Made by a program: the position numbers and the translations under genes. Below are positions 36,966 through 45,616 of a stretch of 64,000 bases of DNA, one piece after another; position 1 is the first letter of the stretch, and every line of letters starts with the position of its first letter. Source of the DNA: Streptomyces spiramyceticus (GTDB lineage: Bacteria; Actinomycetota; Actinomycetes; Streptomycetales; Streptomycetaceae); assembly GCF_028807635.1 (NCBI RefSeq), contig NZ_JARBAX010000001.1, positions 3,638,501 to 3,702,500 of the forward strand, written 5' to 3'. A model generated the notes under the pieces. That model was not told where the DNA came from. It saw only the letters and a list, made by a program, of their open reading frames with translations, and searched no databases.

Positions 36966-37412
36966 ATGATCAAGGGACTTGCCATATCCACCGTCTGGGT
37001 CCTGAACCAGGACCGGGCCAAGGAGTTCTACACCGAGAAGCTGGGACTCGAAGCCCGTACGGACATGACCCTGGGCAAAAGCGGGACGCGCTGGCTGACC
37101 GTCGGGTCCAAGGACCAGCCCGACGTAATGCTGACGCTCATGGTCCCCGGGCCGCCGGCCATGGACCCCGTGTCCGCCGAGGCGATACGGAGACTGGTCT
37201 CGGAGGGGGCTCTGGGAGCCGGTGTACTGACCACCGACGACATCCACGGCGACTACGCGACCCTCAAGGCGCGCGGGGTGGAGTTCGTGCAGGCGCCGCA
37301 GGAGCGGCCGTACGGCACGGAAGCCATCTTCAGGGACGACTCGGGGAACTGGTTCTCGTTCACCCAGGCGCGGGCGGGCGGCTTCGACGGAGAGATGGAC
37401 CCGGCCTGCTGA
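36966..37412 (+). CDS. VOC superfamily (glyoxalase/bleomycin-resistance-like) protein
   Basis: A 148-residue protein with two beta-alpha-beta-beta-beta modules: ISTVWVLNQDRAKEFYTEKLGLEARTD at the start and GVLTTDDIHGDYATLKARGVEFVQ in the second half, followed by GTEAIFRDDSGNWFSF. Such proteins bind a metal and either isomerise, cleave or sequester small molecules. The first-module metal ligand is not obvious. It is convergent with cseC and has no informative partner; substrate unknown. Confidence 0.85.
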   Translation: MIKGLAISTVWVLNQDRAKEFYTEKLGLEARTDMTLGKSGTRWLTVGSKDQPDVMLTLMVPGPPAMDPVSAEAIRRLVSEGALGAGVLTTDDIHGDYATLKARGVEFVQAPQERPYGTEAIFRDDSGNWFSFTQARAGGFDGEMDPAC

Positions 37413-37441
37413 GGCATGGGGATTGCTACGGCCCGGTGCCG

Positions 37442-38746
37442 CTACTGCGGCCGCGCCACGTCGTCCGGCAGCCGGACCATCGGGAAGCTCCCCGTCGTCG
37501 TCGGCGCGTGCTCGGGCAGCCACAGCACCGCGATCGCCCCGCCGTCCTTGTGGGCGTTGCGGAAGGTGAGGCGTGCGCCGAGTACGCGCGCCTGGCCGGC
37601 CGCGATCGTCAGGCCCAGGCCGTGGCCGTGCCCCGCCCGGTCGGTGCTGCCCGTACGGAACCGGCTCGGGCCGTCCTTGAGCAGCTCCTCGGGGAAACCG
37701 GGGCCCTGGTCGCGGACCCGCACGACCCGGCCCTCGACCGTGACCTCGAAGGGGGCCTTGCCGTGCTTGGCGGCGTTGCCGAGGAGGTTGCCGAGGATGC
37801 GTTCCAGGCGGCGCGGATCGGTGTTCACCCATGATTCGTGCACCACGTTCACCACCGCGTCCGGGTGCAGCAGCGCGACCCGGCGGCTGACGAACTCGCC
37901 CAGCGCGATCTCCTGGAGCTCGGCCCGCTCCGCCGCACTGTCGAGGCGTGCCACCTCCAGGACGTCCTCGACGAGCGTCCGCATCGCCTGAGCCCGGTCC
38001 CGCACGAGCTCGGTGGGGCGGCCGGGCGGCAGCAGCTCGGCCGCAGTGAGCAGCCCGGTCACGGGGGTACGCAGCTCGTGCGCGATGTCGGCGGTGACCC
38101 GCCGTTCCGCTTCGAGCCGCTCCTGGAGGGCGTCCGTCATGGCGTCGACGGCGCGCGCGAGCTCGTCGGTCTCGTCGCGTACGACGCCGCCGACGGCATC
38201 CCGGACGCGTACGTCCGTATTGCCCTGCGCGACCTTGCCGGCCGCCGTGGCCGCCTTGCGCAGGCGCCGGGAGAGCTGGCCGCCGATCAGTACGCCGAGT
38301 GCGCAGCCGCCGAAGACGACCGAGACCGAGCCGATGACCAGGGCGCGGTCGAGGTCGTCCATGATGGCGGCGCTGCGGTCGGTGAACCGGGTGTGCAGCG
38401 AGAGGACGTCCCCGTTTTCGAGGGGGGCGGCGGCCCATACGTCGGGTACGCCGCTGTGGCCGTCCGTGACAAATGTGGCGCGGCGGCTGTTGGCCATGCT
38501 CGCCTTGAGCTCCCGGGGGAGGGCGGGGTCGTTGAGCTTGGTGCCGAATCTGGCGTCGCCGGACGACTCGTACCAACGCTGCGCGAACTGGAGCCGTTCA
38601 ATCTGTACGTCGCGGGCGTTGTCGAGCATCGAGACGCGGGCGGCGTTGTGCACGACGAGGCTCAGCGCGACCGCGATGAGGGCGCCGACGGCGGCGATCG
38701 CGATGCTGATCTTCCACCGGACGCCGGTGCGCAGGGCGAGGCGCAT
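37442..38746 (-). CDS. cseC: CseC sensor histidine kinase of the SigE envelope-stress system
   Basis: A 434-residue membrane kinase. Two membrane helices (about 13-33 and 136-156) flank an extracytoplasmic sensor domain of roughly 100 residues; a HAMP linker follows (RLRKAATAAGKVAQGNTDVRV). The phospho-acceptor is His223 in TADIAHELRTP, and the ATPase domain has NLLGNAAKHG and GPGFPEE and GHGLGLTIA. It is the last gene of sigE-cseA-cseB-cseC and overlaps none, being 3 bp after cseB. In S. coelicolor CseC detects cell-wall damage and activates CseB. The identity rests on domain type and operon order. Confidence 0.93.
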   Translation of the reverse strand: MRLALRTGVRWKISIAIAAVGALIAVALSLVVHNAARVSMLDNARDVQIERLQFAQRWYESSGDARFGTKLNDPALPRELKASMANSRRATFVTDGHSGVPDVWAAAPLENGDVLSLHTRFTDRSAAIMDDLDRALVIGSVSVVFGGCALGVLIGGQLSRRLRKAATAAGKVAQGNTDVRVRDAVGGVVRDETDELARAVDAMTDALQERLEAERRVTADIAHELRTPVTGLLTAAELLPPGRPTELVRDRAQAMRTLVEDVLEVARLDSAAERAELQEIALGEFVSRRVALLHPDAVVNVVHESWVNTDPRRLERILGNLLGNAAKHGKAPFEVTVEGRVVRVRDQGPGFPEELLKDGPSRFRTGSTDRAGHGHGLGLTIAAGQARVLGARLTFRNAHKDGGAIAVLWLPEHAPTTTGSFPMVRLPDDVARPQ

Positions 38747-38749
38747 GCT

Positions 38750-39454
38750 CTACGCCTTCAACTTGTAGCCGAAGCCCCGCACGGTTTCGATGCGGTCCTG
38801 GCCGATCTTGGTGCGCAGTCGCTGCACGTGGACGTCCACGACACGGGTGTCCCCGCCCCACCCGTAGTCCCAGACCCGCTCCAGCAGCTTGTCGCGCGAC
38901 AGGACCGTCCCGGGCGCCGACGAGAACTCCAGCAGCAGCCGCATCTCCGTCGGTGTCAGCCCCACCGGAAGGCCGCCCTTGCGGACCTCCATGCCCTCTC
39001 TGTCGACCTCCAGGTCGCCGAAGACGAGCGGCCCGCCGTCCGTCCCGTCGTCCCCGCCGTGGCCCCCGCCCGCCGGCCCGCCCGCGTGACCGAAGCGCCG
39101 CAGCACCGCGCGGATGCGCGCGACGAGCACCGCACCGTCGAACGGCTTCGTCACGTAGTCGTCGGCCCCGGCCTCCAGGCCCAGTACGACGTCGATCGAG
39201 TCGGCCCGCGCCGACAGCATGATCACCGGAACGGTCGATTCGTCCCTGATGCGCCGGCACAGGCTCACACCGTCGAGCCCGGGCACCATCACGTCGAGCA
39301 GCGCGATGTCCGGCTGGTTGCTGCGGAAGGCCGCCAGACCCGAAAGCCCGTCGGGCATGGCGGTGACCACGAAACCGTCGCGTTCGAGCGCAAGCTGCGT
39401 GGCCTCACGGATGACGTCGTCGTCCTCCACAAACAGGACATGGGTCTCGGCCAT
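38750..39454 (-). CDS. cseB: CseB response regulator (OmpR/PhoB type)
   Basis: A 234-residue regulator whose phosphorylated form activates the sigE promoter. The receiver has acidic residues EDDD (9-13) and Asp54 in IALLDVMVPG; TKPFDGAVLVARIRAVLRRF ends the domain. The winged-helix output domain has TPTEMRLLLEFSSAPGTVLSRDKLLERVW and the wing with VDVHVQRLRTKIG. A Gly/His-rich linker (GHAGGPAGGGHGGDDG) joins the two. It lies between cseA and cseC. Confidence 0.95.
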   Translation of the reverse strand: MAETHVLFVEDDDVIREATQLALERDGFVVTAMPDGLSGLAAFRSNQPDIALLDVMVPGLDGVSLCRRIRDESTVPVIMLSARADSIDVVLGLEAGADDYVTKPFDGAVLVARIRAVLRRFGHAGGPAGGGHGGDDGTDGGPLVFGDLEVDREGMEVRKGGLPVGLTPTEMRLLLEFSSAPGTVLSRDKLLERVWDYGWGGDTRVVDVHVQRLRTKIGQDRIETVRGFGYKLKA

Positions 39455-39513
39455 CCGCTGCTCTCAACTCTCTCGTTCTCGCGGTCGCGGTCTTGATCTC
39501 GGTGTCGGCCGTC

Positions 39514-40182
39514 TCAGCTCTCCGGCGGGGGTGTGGGCAGGGGCTCGGTGCCGCCCGCGTCGCCCTCCCCGCCGACCGAACGGCTGAAGTCGTTGTGCAC
39601 CTGGTCGTGCACCGTGAACTTGGTCCCCGACCAGCGGTACGTGATCACTTCTTCGCCGGAGGGATACGCCATCGGGTCGTTCTTCCCGTAGACCGGCTTG
39701 GTCAGTACCAGGTCGCCGCGGTCGATCTCCGCGTACACCGCGGGCGCCTCGGCCGCGAAGACATTCTCGTACCTGTCACCGTCCTCGCGGTACACATACG
39801 TCCCGACGCCCACGGCATCCCCGCACGTCATCACATTCACCACGACGTCGTTTCCGGGTCCGCCGGTCAGCTTCCCGTACGACGTGTCCACCGGGTACTC
39901 GTCCCTCACGCAGGGCCGCAGGTCCTGCTTGACCGTGTCGCTGACCTTGGGGTCGTCCTGTATCAGCGCCACCGGGTCCACCCGCTTGGCGGCCGGGGGC
40001 GTCGTGCCGCCCTCCGAGGGCGTCGCCCTGACCACCGGATCCGTCCGCGCCGGACCCGCGTCGCGCGCGCCCGTACCCCCCGCGTCGCACGCCACTACAA
40101 GCAGGCCGACGGCGGCGACGCCGGCCATTGCCGTGCCACTCGCCGCCACCGTGAACCTGCTGCCCCTGCCTAGGCCGCGCAC
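39514..40182 (-). CDS. cseA: CseA lipoprotein, negative modulator of SigE signalling
   Basis: A 222-residue lipoprotein starting at GTG 40182, inside the end of sigE (13-bp overlap). A hydrophobic signal segment leads to lipobox VVAC, with lipid-modified Cys32. The mature domain has VALIQDDPKVSDTVKQDL and CVRDEYPVDTSYG, plus a late VITYRWSGTKFTVHDQV. The C-terminal tail is acidic and Pro-rich. In S. coelicolor loss of CseA raises sigE promoter activity, so it is thought to dampen CseC. No enzymatic motif. Confidence 0.93.
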   Translation of the reverse strand: MRGLGRGSRFTVAASGTAMAGVAAVGLLVVACDAGGTGARDAGPARTDPVVRATPSEGGTTPPAAKRVDPVALIQDDPKVSDTVKQDLRPCVRDEYPVDTSYGKLTGGPGNDVVVNVMTCGDAVGVGTYVYREDGDRYENVFAAEAPAVYAEIDRGDLVLTKPVYGKNDPMAYPSGEEVITYRWSGTKFTVHDQVHNDFSRSVGGEGDAGGTEPLPTPPPES

Positions 40183-40727
40183 CGCTCCCGCCCCCGTTCG
40201 TCACCCTGCTCCGCACGCTCGAAGGCGCGTGCGTCCAGTTCCCGGCTCTCCAGCTCCTGCCGGAGACGTGCCAGCGCCCTGTGCAGCGTGCTCTTGACCG
40301 TACCTGCCGACATACCGAGCGCCGCAGCCGTCTCTTCGGTGCTCATCTGCTCCCAGTGTCGCAGCACGACTACGCTGCGCTGCTTCGGTGCCAGCACTCC
40401 GAGTATGTCCATGAGCAGCGCGCGGTCGGCGCGCTGGTCGCTGCCGTCCTCGACGCTGGCGTCCGGCAGCTGCTCGGTGGGCACCTCTTCGAGCTTGCGG
40501 GCCCGCCACCACTCGGTCCTCGTGTTGATCATTACGCGGCGCAGGTAGGCGTCGGCGAGCGACTTGTCGGCAATGCCGTCCCAGCGGCCGTACGTCCGTA
40601 CCAGCGCGGTCTGGAGGAGGTCCTGCGCGTCCACCGGGTCGGGGACCAGACGCCTGGCGCTCCGCAGCAGAGCATCCTGCCGAGTGCGTACGTACTCTTC
40701 GAATTCGAGCACCTCGCCGTGCGCCAT
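40170..40727 (-). CDS. sigE: ECF sigma factor SigE
   Basis: A 185-residue extracytoplasmic-function sigma factor controlling cell-envelope stress genes. Region 2 is FEEYVRTRQDALLRSARRLVPDPVDAQDLLQTALVRTYGRW to about residue 75, and region 4 is APKQRSVVVLRHWEQMSTEETAAALGMSAGTVKSTLHRALARLR. ATG 40727. It has no adjacent anti-sigma factor; control is transcriptional through CseB/CseC, which lie downstream in the same operon. Sequence and operon structure agree closely with S. coelicolor SigE. Confidence 0.97.
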   Translation of the reverse strand: MAHGEVLEFEEYVRTRQDALLRSARRLVPDPVDAQDLLQTALVRTYGRWDGIADKSLADAYLRRVMINTRTEWWRARKLEEVPTEQLPDASVEDGSDQRADRALLMDILGVLAPKQRSVVVLRHWEQMSTEETAAALGMSAGTVKSTLHRALARLRQELESRELDARAFERAEQGDERGRERCAA

Positions 40728-40866
40728 TAGAACCGCCTCCGTCCCGCTGCAAAACCCCGTGTGTCCCGCTTACGTCGACGAAGTTACGGAGGCGTTGTCA
40801 CGGCACTGTGCGGGCCAGCCCTCGGCAGGCGCACGGCTGTCCATCGGTTGTGTAACGGAGATGTGC

Positions 40867-41763
40867 TCAAGCCAGGGGGAGCCGGTAGACACCGCTGGCC
40901 AGGGGCTCGACGAGCCCGTCGGCGACCAGCCCGTCCAGCGCACGCGCCCGCTGTACGGGTTCGTCCCACACCGCGTCGAGCGCGGCCTGCGGAACCGGCC
41001 CTGCCGCTTCCCGGAGTACGGCGAGGAGCTTGCCGCGCACCTGACGGTCCGTACCCGCGTACGTCTGACCGCGCCGAGGCGGCCCGTCGTGCGCCGGCCT
41101 GCCCGCCAGCCGCCACGCGCACTGCCCGGAGACCGGGCAGCTCCCGCAGTCGGGGCTCTTGGCGGTGCATACCAGCGCGCCGAGCTCCATCGAGGCGGCC
41201 GCCCAACGGGCCGCTCTCGCCTCTTCGTCGGGCAGCAGGGAGCGGGCGAGCCTGCGCTCGGCGGCGGTGGTGGCGTTCGGCGGGTATTGGACGCCGGTGA
41301 CCGTACGGGCGAAGACGCGGCGCACATTCGTGTCGAGCACCGCGTGCCGCTGCCCGTACGCGAAGGAGGCGACGGCCGCGGCCGTGTACTCGCCGACCCC
41401 GGGCAGGGCCAGGAGCTCGGCGTGGTCGCTCGGTACATCGCCACCGTGCCGCTCCGTGATCGCCACGGCCGCGCCGTGCAGCCGCAGCGCGCGGCGCGGA
41501 TAGCCGAGGCGGCCCCAGGCGCGGACCGCTTCGCCGGGGGCGTCGGCGGCCAGGTCGGCGGGGCGCGGCCAGCGGGCCAGCCACTGCTCGTACACCGGCA
41601 GCACACGGCTGACCGGCGTCTGCTGGAGCATGAACTCGCTGACCATCACGCCCCAGGCGCCGGCCTCGGGGCGGCGCCAGGGAAGGTCACGGGCATGCGT
41701 GTCGAACCACGCGATGACGGGGGCGTGAAGGGCGGTGGCGGTGGTGTCGCTTGTCGCAGTCAT
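40867..41763 (-). CDS. mutY: A/G-specific adenine glycosylase
   Basis: Removes adenine mispaired with 8-oxoguanine. A 298-residue protein with the helix-hairpin-helix LPGVGEYTAAAVASFAYG and catalytic-site segment (ending LDTNVRRVFAR), and the [4Fe-4S] cluster C-x6-C-x2-C-x5-C (CTAKSPDCGSCPVSGQC). The C-terminal part is short and lacks a clear full MutT-like domain that recognises 8-oxoG in longer MutY, as in many actinobacterial enzymes. It lies upstream of sigE on the same strand with a 139-bp gap. In M. tuberculosis mutY is also near disA and radA. Confidence 0.94.
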   Translation of the reverse strand: MTATSDTTATALHAPVIAWFDTHARDLPWRRPEAGAWGVMVSEFMLQQTPVSRVLPVYEQWLARWPRPADLAADAPGEAVRAWGRLGYPRRALRLHGAAVAITERHGGDVPSDHAELLALPGVGEYTAAAVASFAYGQRHAVLDTNVRRVFARTVTGVQYPPNATTAAERRLARSLLPDEEARAARWAAASMELGALVCTAKSPDCGSCPVSGQCAWRLAGRPAHDGPPRRGQTYAGTDRQVRGKLLAVLREAAGPVPQAALDAVWDEPVQRARALDGLVADGLVEPLASGVYRLPLA

Positions 41764-41887
41764 GGCACCGCCGATCCTTCCACGACCTGACGGATGCCAG
41801 GGATCCGGAATGATGATCGTGAAAAGTTGGGGTCAGGAGCGGCGGGTGGGGCAGGAGTTCGCCCCGATCTCTCGTACAGTTTGCGCC

Positions 41888-42724
41888 GTGGGATCTATGC
41901 GCAATCCAGTCGGGCCGCTTCCCTCCTCCATTTACTGGCGCCGGAGGGCAGTCGCGCTGTCCGTGCTGGCGCTGCTCGCGCTGGTGATCCTATGGGTCGT
42001 CATGTCCGGCGGTGGCGACGGCGGCAAGCAGAAGAACGCCGGTGGCGGCGCCACTCCCGCACCGTCCATCACACCCGGCCCCGCTTCCTCCGGTCCCGCC
42101 ATCAGTGAAGACCCCGGCGGCCGCGACGAGCCGGGCGAAACCGGCAGCGACGACGGCGGCAGCGACAACGGCGGCGGCAGTGGCGGCGGAGACGACGGCG
42201 GTACGGACGCGGGCAGCGACGGCGGCGGCTCGGGTGACAGCGGCGACGGCGACGGTGGCGACACCGGATCGGGCAGCGGCGGTGGCAGCGGTGGTGGCGG
42301 AGCCGCTCAGCGCGTACAAGCCGGATCCCGCCTCCCCAACTGCAATGCGTCCACCGTCGAGTTGTCCCTGCGCAGCATCAAGAACGAGTACGAGCCGGGC
42401 GAGACGCCGAAGTTCGAGGTGATCGCGGAGAACCGCTCCGGGGCCGCCTGCAAGATCGACTTCGGGCCGAAGACCGCCGTGCTGACGATCACCGACGACG
42501 ACAACAACACGGTGTGGTCCTCCAAGGACTGCCCCGAGGGCCCCGGCAGCCTGCTGTTCCGCGTCCCGGCGCACAGCACCGTCAGGCACGCTGTGGAGTG
42601 GGACCGCAAGGAGAGCGCGCCGCAGTGCGCCACGCCGCCCGCGGCGGCCGTCGGCGACGGGACGTACCTGCTGGAGATGGCGGGCGCGAAGTCGCCGGCC
42701 ACCTTCACGCTGAAGAAGGACTGA
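41888..42724 (+). CDS. Single-pass membrane or secreted protein with low-complexity linker and beta domain
   Basis: GTG 41888 (GSMRNPVGPLPSSIYWRRR) gives 278 residues; ATG 41897 is an alternative. A basic N-terminus and one hydrophobic helix (about residues 20-40) are followed by an extreme Gly/Asp/Ser linker (about 45-140) and a C-terminal domain of about 130 residues with four spaced cysteines (LPNCNAST, AACKIDFG, KDCPEG, PQCATPP). The pattern of that domain (EYEPGETPKFEVIAENRSGAACKIDFG) resembles an Ig-like or DUF4232-like beta-sandwich. Function unknown; it is divergent from mutY and convergent with disA. Confidence 0.8.
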   Translation: MGSMRNPVGPLPSSIYWRRRAVALSVLALLALVILWVVMSGGGDGGKQKNAGGGATPAPSITPGPASSGPAISEDPGGRDEPGETGSDDGGSDNGGGSGGGDDGGTDAGSDGGGSGDSGDGDGGDTGSGSGGGSGGGGAAQRVQAGSRLPNCNASTVELSLRSIKNEYEPGETPKFEVIAENRSGAACKIDFGPKTAVLTITDDDNNTVWSSKDCPEGPGSLLFRVPAHSTVRHAVEWDRKESAPQCATPPAAAVGDGTYLLEMAGAKSPATFTLKKD

Positions 42725-42735
42725 AGGAGCTGAAA

Positions 42736-42776
42736 GAGAAGCGCGGTACGCCCCGTCCGGGCGTACCGCGCTTCTC
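42736..42776. terminator. Perfect 18-bp bidirectional terminator between 41888 gene and disA
   Basis: Arms 42736-42753 (GAGAAGCGCGGTACGCCC) and 42759-42776 pair perfectly around CGTCC. It lies between two convergent genes, 12 bp from each side, so it can serve both. Confidence 0.9.
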
Positions 42777-42788
42777 GTGTCAGGTGGG

Positions 42789-43913
42789 TCAGACGTAGCG
42801 TTCCAGGATCGACGACTCCGCCAGTCTGGACAGCCCCTCGCGCACCGACCGCGCCCGCGCCTCGCCGACACCGTCGACCGTCTGGAGGTCGTCGACGCTC
42901 GCGGCGAGCAGCTTCTGGAGGCCGCCGAAGTGCTCGACGAGCCGCTCGATGATGGCGCCGGGAAGCCGCGGGACCTTGGCGAGCAGCCGGTAACCGCGCG
43001 GCGAGACCGCCGCGTCCAGTGTCTCGGGGGAGCCGCTGTAGCCCAGAGCCCGTGCCACGACCGGCAGTTCGAGCAGCTCGGTGTGCGGCAGCGCGTCCAG
43101 ATCGGTCAGCGCCTCGTCGACCGTGCGGGAACGCTTCGCCGTCGGCTCCGGAACGTAGTCCCGTACAACCAGCTCACGCTCCGGCTCGACGCCCGCGATC
43201 AACTCGTCCAGCTGCAGAGAGAGGAGGCGCCCGTCGGTGCCGAGCTCCACCACGTACTCGGCGATCTCGGTGGCGATACGGCGCACCATCTCCAGCCGCT
43301 GCGCCACCGCCGTTACGTCGCGGACCGTCACCAGGTCCTCGATCTCCAGCGCGGACAGCGTGCCCGCGACCTCGTCGAGGCGGAGCTTGTAGCGCTCCAG
43401 GGTGGCCAGTGCCTGGTTGGCCCGGGAGAGGATCGTCGCGGACTCCTCCAGGACCCGGCGCTCCCCGTCGACGTACAGCGCGATCAGGCGCATGGACTGG
43501 GAGACCGAGACGACCGGGAAGTTGCACTGCTTGGAGACGCGGTCCGCCGTGCGGTGGCGGGTGCCGGTCTCTTCGGTCGGGATGGACGCGTCCGGGACGA
43601 GCTGGACGCCGGCCCGGAGGATCTTGGTGATGTCCTTGTCGAGGATGAGCGCACCGTCGAGCTTGCACAGCTCGCGGAGTCTGGTCGCGGTGAATTCCAC
43701 ATCCAGCACGAATCCGCCGGTACACATGGATTCGACGGTTTTGTCCATACCGAGGACGATGAGGCCGCCGGTGTTGCCGCGCAGGATGCGCTCCAGGCCG
43801 TCGCGCAGTCCCTTGCCGGGCGCGACAGCGCTCAGCGAGGCGCGCATCAGCGCTTCGGTGCCCGAGCCTTGGCCGGACTTTCCGGATGCTGCTGCCCGGT
43901 CGATGGCTGCCAC
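42789..43913 (-). CDS. disA: DisA diadenylate cyclase / DNA-integrity scanner
   Basis: Makes the second messenger c-di-AMP from two ATP and pauses at branched DNA. GTG 43913, preceded by GGAGGAG, gives 374 residues. The N-terminal DAC domain (about 15-155) has the active-site motifs KLDGALILD (DGA) and [11 protein letters not shown] (RHR). A long helical spine follows and the C-terminal helix-hairpin-helix DNA-binding domain has [22 protein letters not shown]. It sits just downstream of radA on the same strand, 90 bp after it, a conserved pairing; RadA/Sms inhibits DisA in Bacillus. c-di-AMP controls osmolyte transport and wall turnover, themes present elsewhere in this window. Confidence 0.96.
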   Translation of the reverse strand: MAAIDRAAASGKSGQGSGTEALMRASLSAVAPGKGLRDGLERILRGNTGGLIVLGMDKTVESMCTGGFVLDVEFTATRLRELCKLDGALILDKDITKILRAGVQLVPDASIPTEETGTRHRTADRVSKQCNFPVVSVSQSMRLIALYVDGERRVLEESATILSRANQALATLERYKLRLDEVAGTLSALEIEDLVTVRDVTAVAQRLEMVRRIATEIAEYVVELGTDGRLLSLQLDELIAGVEPERELVVRDYVPEPTAKRSRTVDEALTDLDALPHTELLELPVVARALGYSGSPETLDAAVSPRGYRLLAKVPRLPGAIIERLVEHFGGLQKLLAASVDDLQTVDGVGEARARSVREGLSRLAESSILERYV

Positions 43914-44003
43914 TGCACTCCTCCGGTCACGGGGTTGCGGTGCCCTGGGGGCACTGAACTTCGCCTCGCGTACTCGTACGGGTGGGCGAGACCAGGGCAA
44001 AGT

Positions 44004-45419
44004 CTACCGGCGCTGTTCGTCGCCTTGGGGGGCCTGTGCGCGAGACCGGCGCGGAAGGACCCTGAGGGCGTCTCCCATGTCGGCCACTTCGATGACGTTC
44101 ATGCCTGCCGGGACCTTGCCCGGGTCGCTCGGTACGAGGGCGTGCGTGAAGCCCAGACGGTGCGCTTCGGCCAGCCTGCGCTGGACCCCGGTGACCCGTC
44201 TGACCTCGCCCGCGAGGCCCACCTCGCCGATCGCCACAAGATTCTTCGGCAGCGGGGTGTCGCTGGCCGCGCTGGCCAGCGCCAGCGCGATCGCGAGGTC
44301 GGCGGCGGGCTCCGAGAGCTTCACACCGCCCACCGTCGCGCTGTAGATGTCGCGCTTGCCGAGCGCCGTGATCCGCCCGCGCTGTTCGAGCACGGCGAGC
44401 ATCATCGACACGCGCGAGGTCTCCAGGCCCGAGGTGGTACGCCGGGGGGACGGGATCTGCGAGTCGACGGTCAGCGCCTGCACCTCGGCGACGAGCGGGC
44501 GGCGCCCTTCGAGGGTGACCGTCAGGCAGGTGCCGGGGACGGACTCGGCGCGACGGGTGAGGAACAGGCCCGAGGGGTCGGCGAGGCCGGTGATGCCCTC
44601 GTCGTGCAGCTCGAAACAGCCGACCTCGTCGGTCGCGCCGTAACGGTTCTTGACGCCTCGCACGAGTCGCAGGCGCGCGTGCCGGTCGCCCTCGAAGGAC
44701 AGCACGACGTCGACGAGGTGCTCCAGCAGACGCGGGCCCGCGATCGCGCCGTCCTTCGTGACGTGGCCGACCAGGAGCGTCGACATGCCGCGCTCCTTGG
44801 AGGCCCGGATGAGCGCCCCCGCGACCTCGCGGACCTGGGCCATGCCGCCGGGCGCGCCGTCGATCTCGGGCGAAGCGACGGTCTGTACGGAGTCGAGGAC
44901 AAGCAGGGACGGCTTGACGGCGTCGAGGTGGCCGAGGACGGCGGAGAGGTCGGTCTCGGCGGCGAGGAAGAGGTGGTCGCTGAGCGCACTGATCCGGTCG
45001 GCGCGCAGGCGCACCTGGCTCGCGGACTCCTCCGCCGTGACATACAGCGTCCGATGGTCGTCGCTCGCCGCCTTGGCGGCCACGTCCAGGAGCAGGGTCG
45101 ATTTGCCGACACCGGGCTCGCCCGCGAGCAGCACGACGGCGCCGGGCACGAGCCCGCCGCCGAGCACGCGGTCCAACTCGTCGACGCCGGTGGAGCGGGC
45201 GGTGGCCGTGCGACCGTCGACCTGGCCGATGGGGAGGGCGGCGGAGCTTACGCGGCCGACCGCGGTCGTCCGTACGGCGGGCGTGCCGGTCTCCTCGATC
45301 GTGCCCCAGGCCTGGCATTCGGGGCAGCGGCCGAGCCACTTGGCGGTCGTCCATCCGCATTCGGTGCAGCGGTAGGACGGCCGGTCCTTCGCGGATGAAC
45401 GAGATGTACGGGCAGCCAT
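44004..45419 (-). CDS. radA: DNA repair protein RadA (Sms)
   Basis: A 471-residue RecA-like branch-migration ATPase, from ATG 45419. In order: zinc finger CTECGWTTAKWLGRCPEC (residues about 18-35), RecA core with Walker A GEPGVGKST and Walker B LLVLDSV, the RadA-specific KNRYG motif, and a C-terminal Lon-protease-like domain (GVKLSEPAADLAIALALASAASDTPLP). It processes recombination intermediates. It is followed by disA on the same strand and divergent from a sigma-factor-like gene. Confidence 0.96.
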   Translation of the reverse strand: MAARTSRSSAKDRPSYRCTECGWTTAKWLGRCPECQAWGTIEETGTPAVRTTAVGRVSSAALPIGQVDGRTATARSTGVDELDRVLGGGLVPGAVVLLAGEPGVGKSTLLLDVAAKAASDDHRTLYVTAEESASQVRLRADRISALSDHLFLAAETDLSAVLGHLDAVKPSLLVLDSVQTVASPEIDGAPGGMAQVREVAGALIRASKERGMSTLLVGHVTKDGAIAGPRLLEHLVDVVLSFEGDRHARLRLVRGVKNRYGATDEVGCFELHDEGITGLADPSGLFLTRRAESVPGTCLTVTLEGRRPLVAEVQALTVDSQIPSPRRTTSGLETSRVSMMLAVLEQRGRITALGKRDIYSATVGGVKLSEPAADLAIALALASAASDTPLPKNLVAIGEVGLAGEVRRVTGVQRRLAEAHRLGFTHALVPSDPGKVPAGMNVIEVADMGDALRVLPRRSRAQAPQGDEQRR

Positions 45420-45616
45420 GGTGGTGACCGTACAGGTGAAGTCCGACAACGCCGACCGCGCTGCCCAGTGGCCCCCGCGCCTCCCCTGCACTCACCTCCC
45501 GCCCTGTCTACGGAATTCCCCGTTCCTGTCCCCTTTCGAGGGACGTGTTCACCCGTACGGGTTAAAAGTGCGCAAGGGGTACAAGGCGGCATGCCTCCAC
45601 TGCCTACGGTCGCCGA

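Noticed and set aside
40728..40866. CseB binding site upstream of sigE
   Set aside because: CseB must act here by analogy with S. coelicolor, and short CCGTNAC-like sequences repeat on the minus strand, but I do not know the CseB consensus well enough to call a site.
42777..45398. Long open frame on the plus strand opposite disA and radA
   Set aside because: Composition is typical of the antisense of high-GC genes and shows no family motif, whereas the minus-strand products are unmistakable DisA and RadA.
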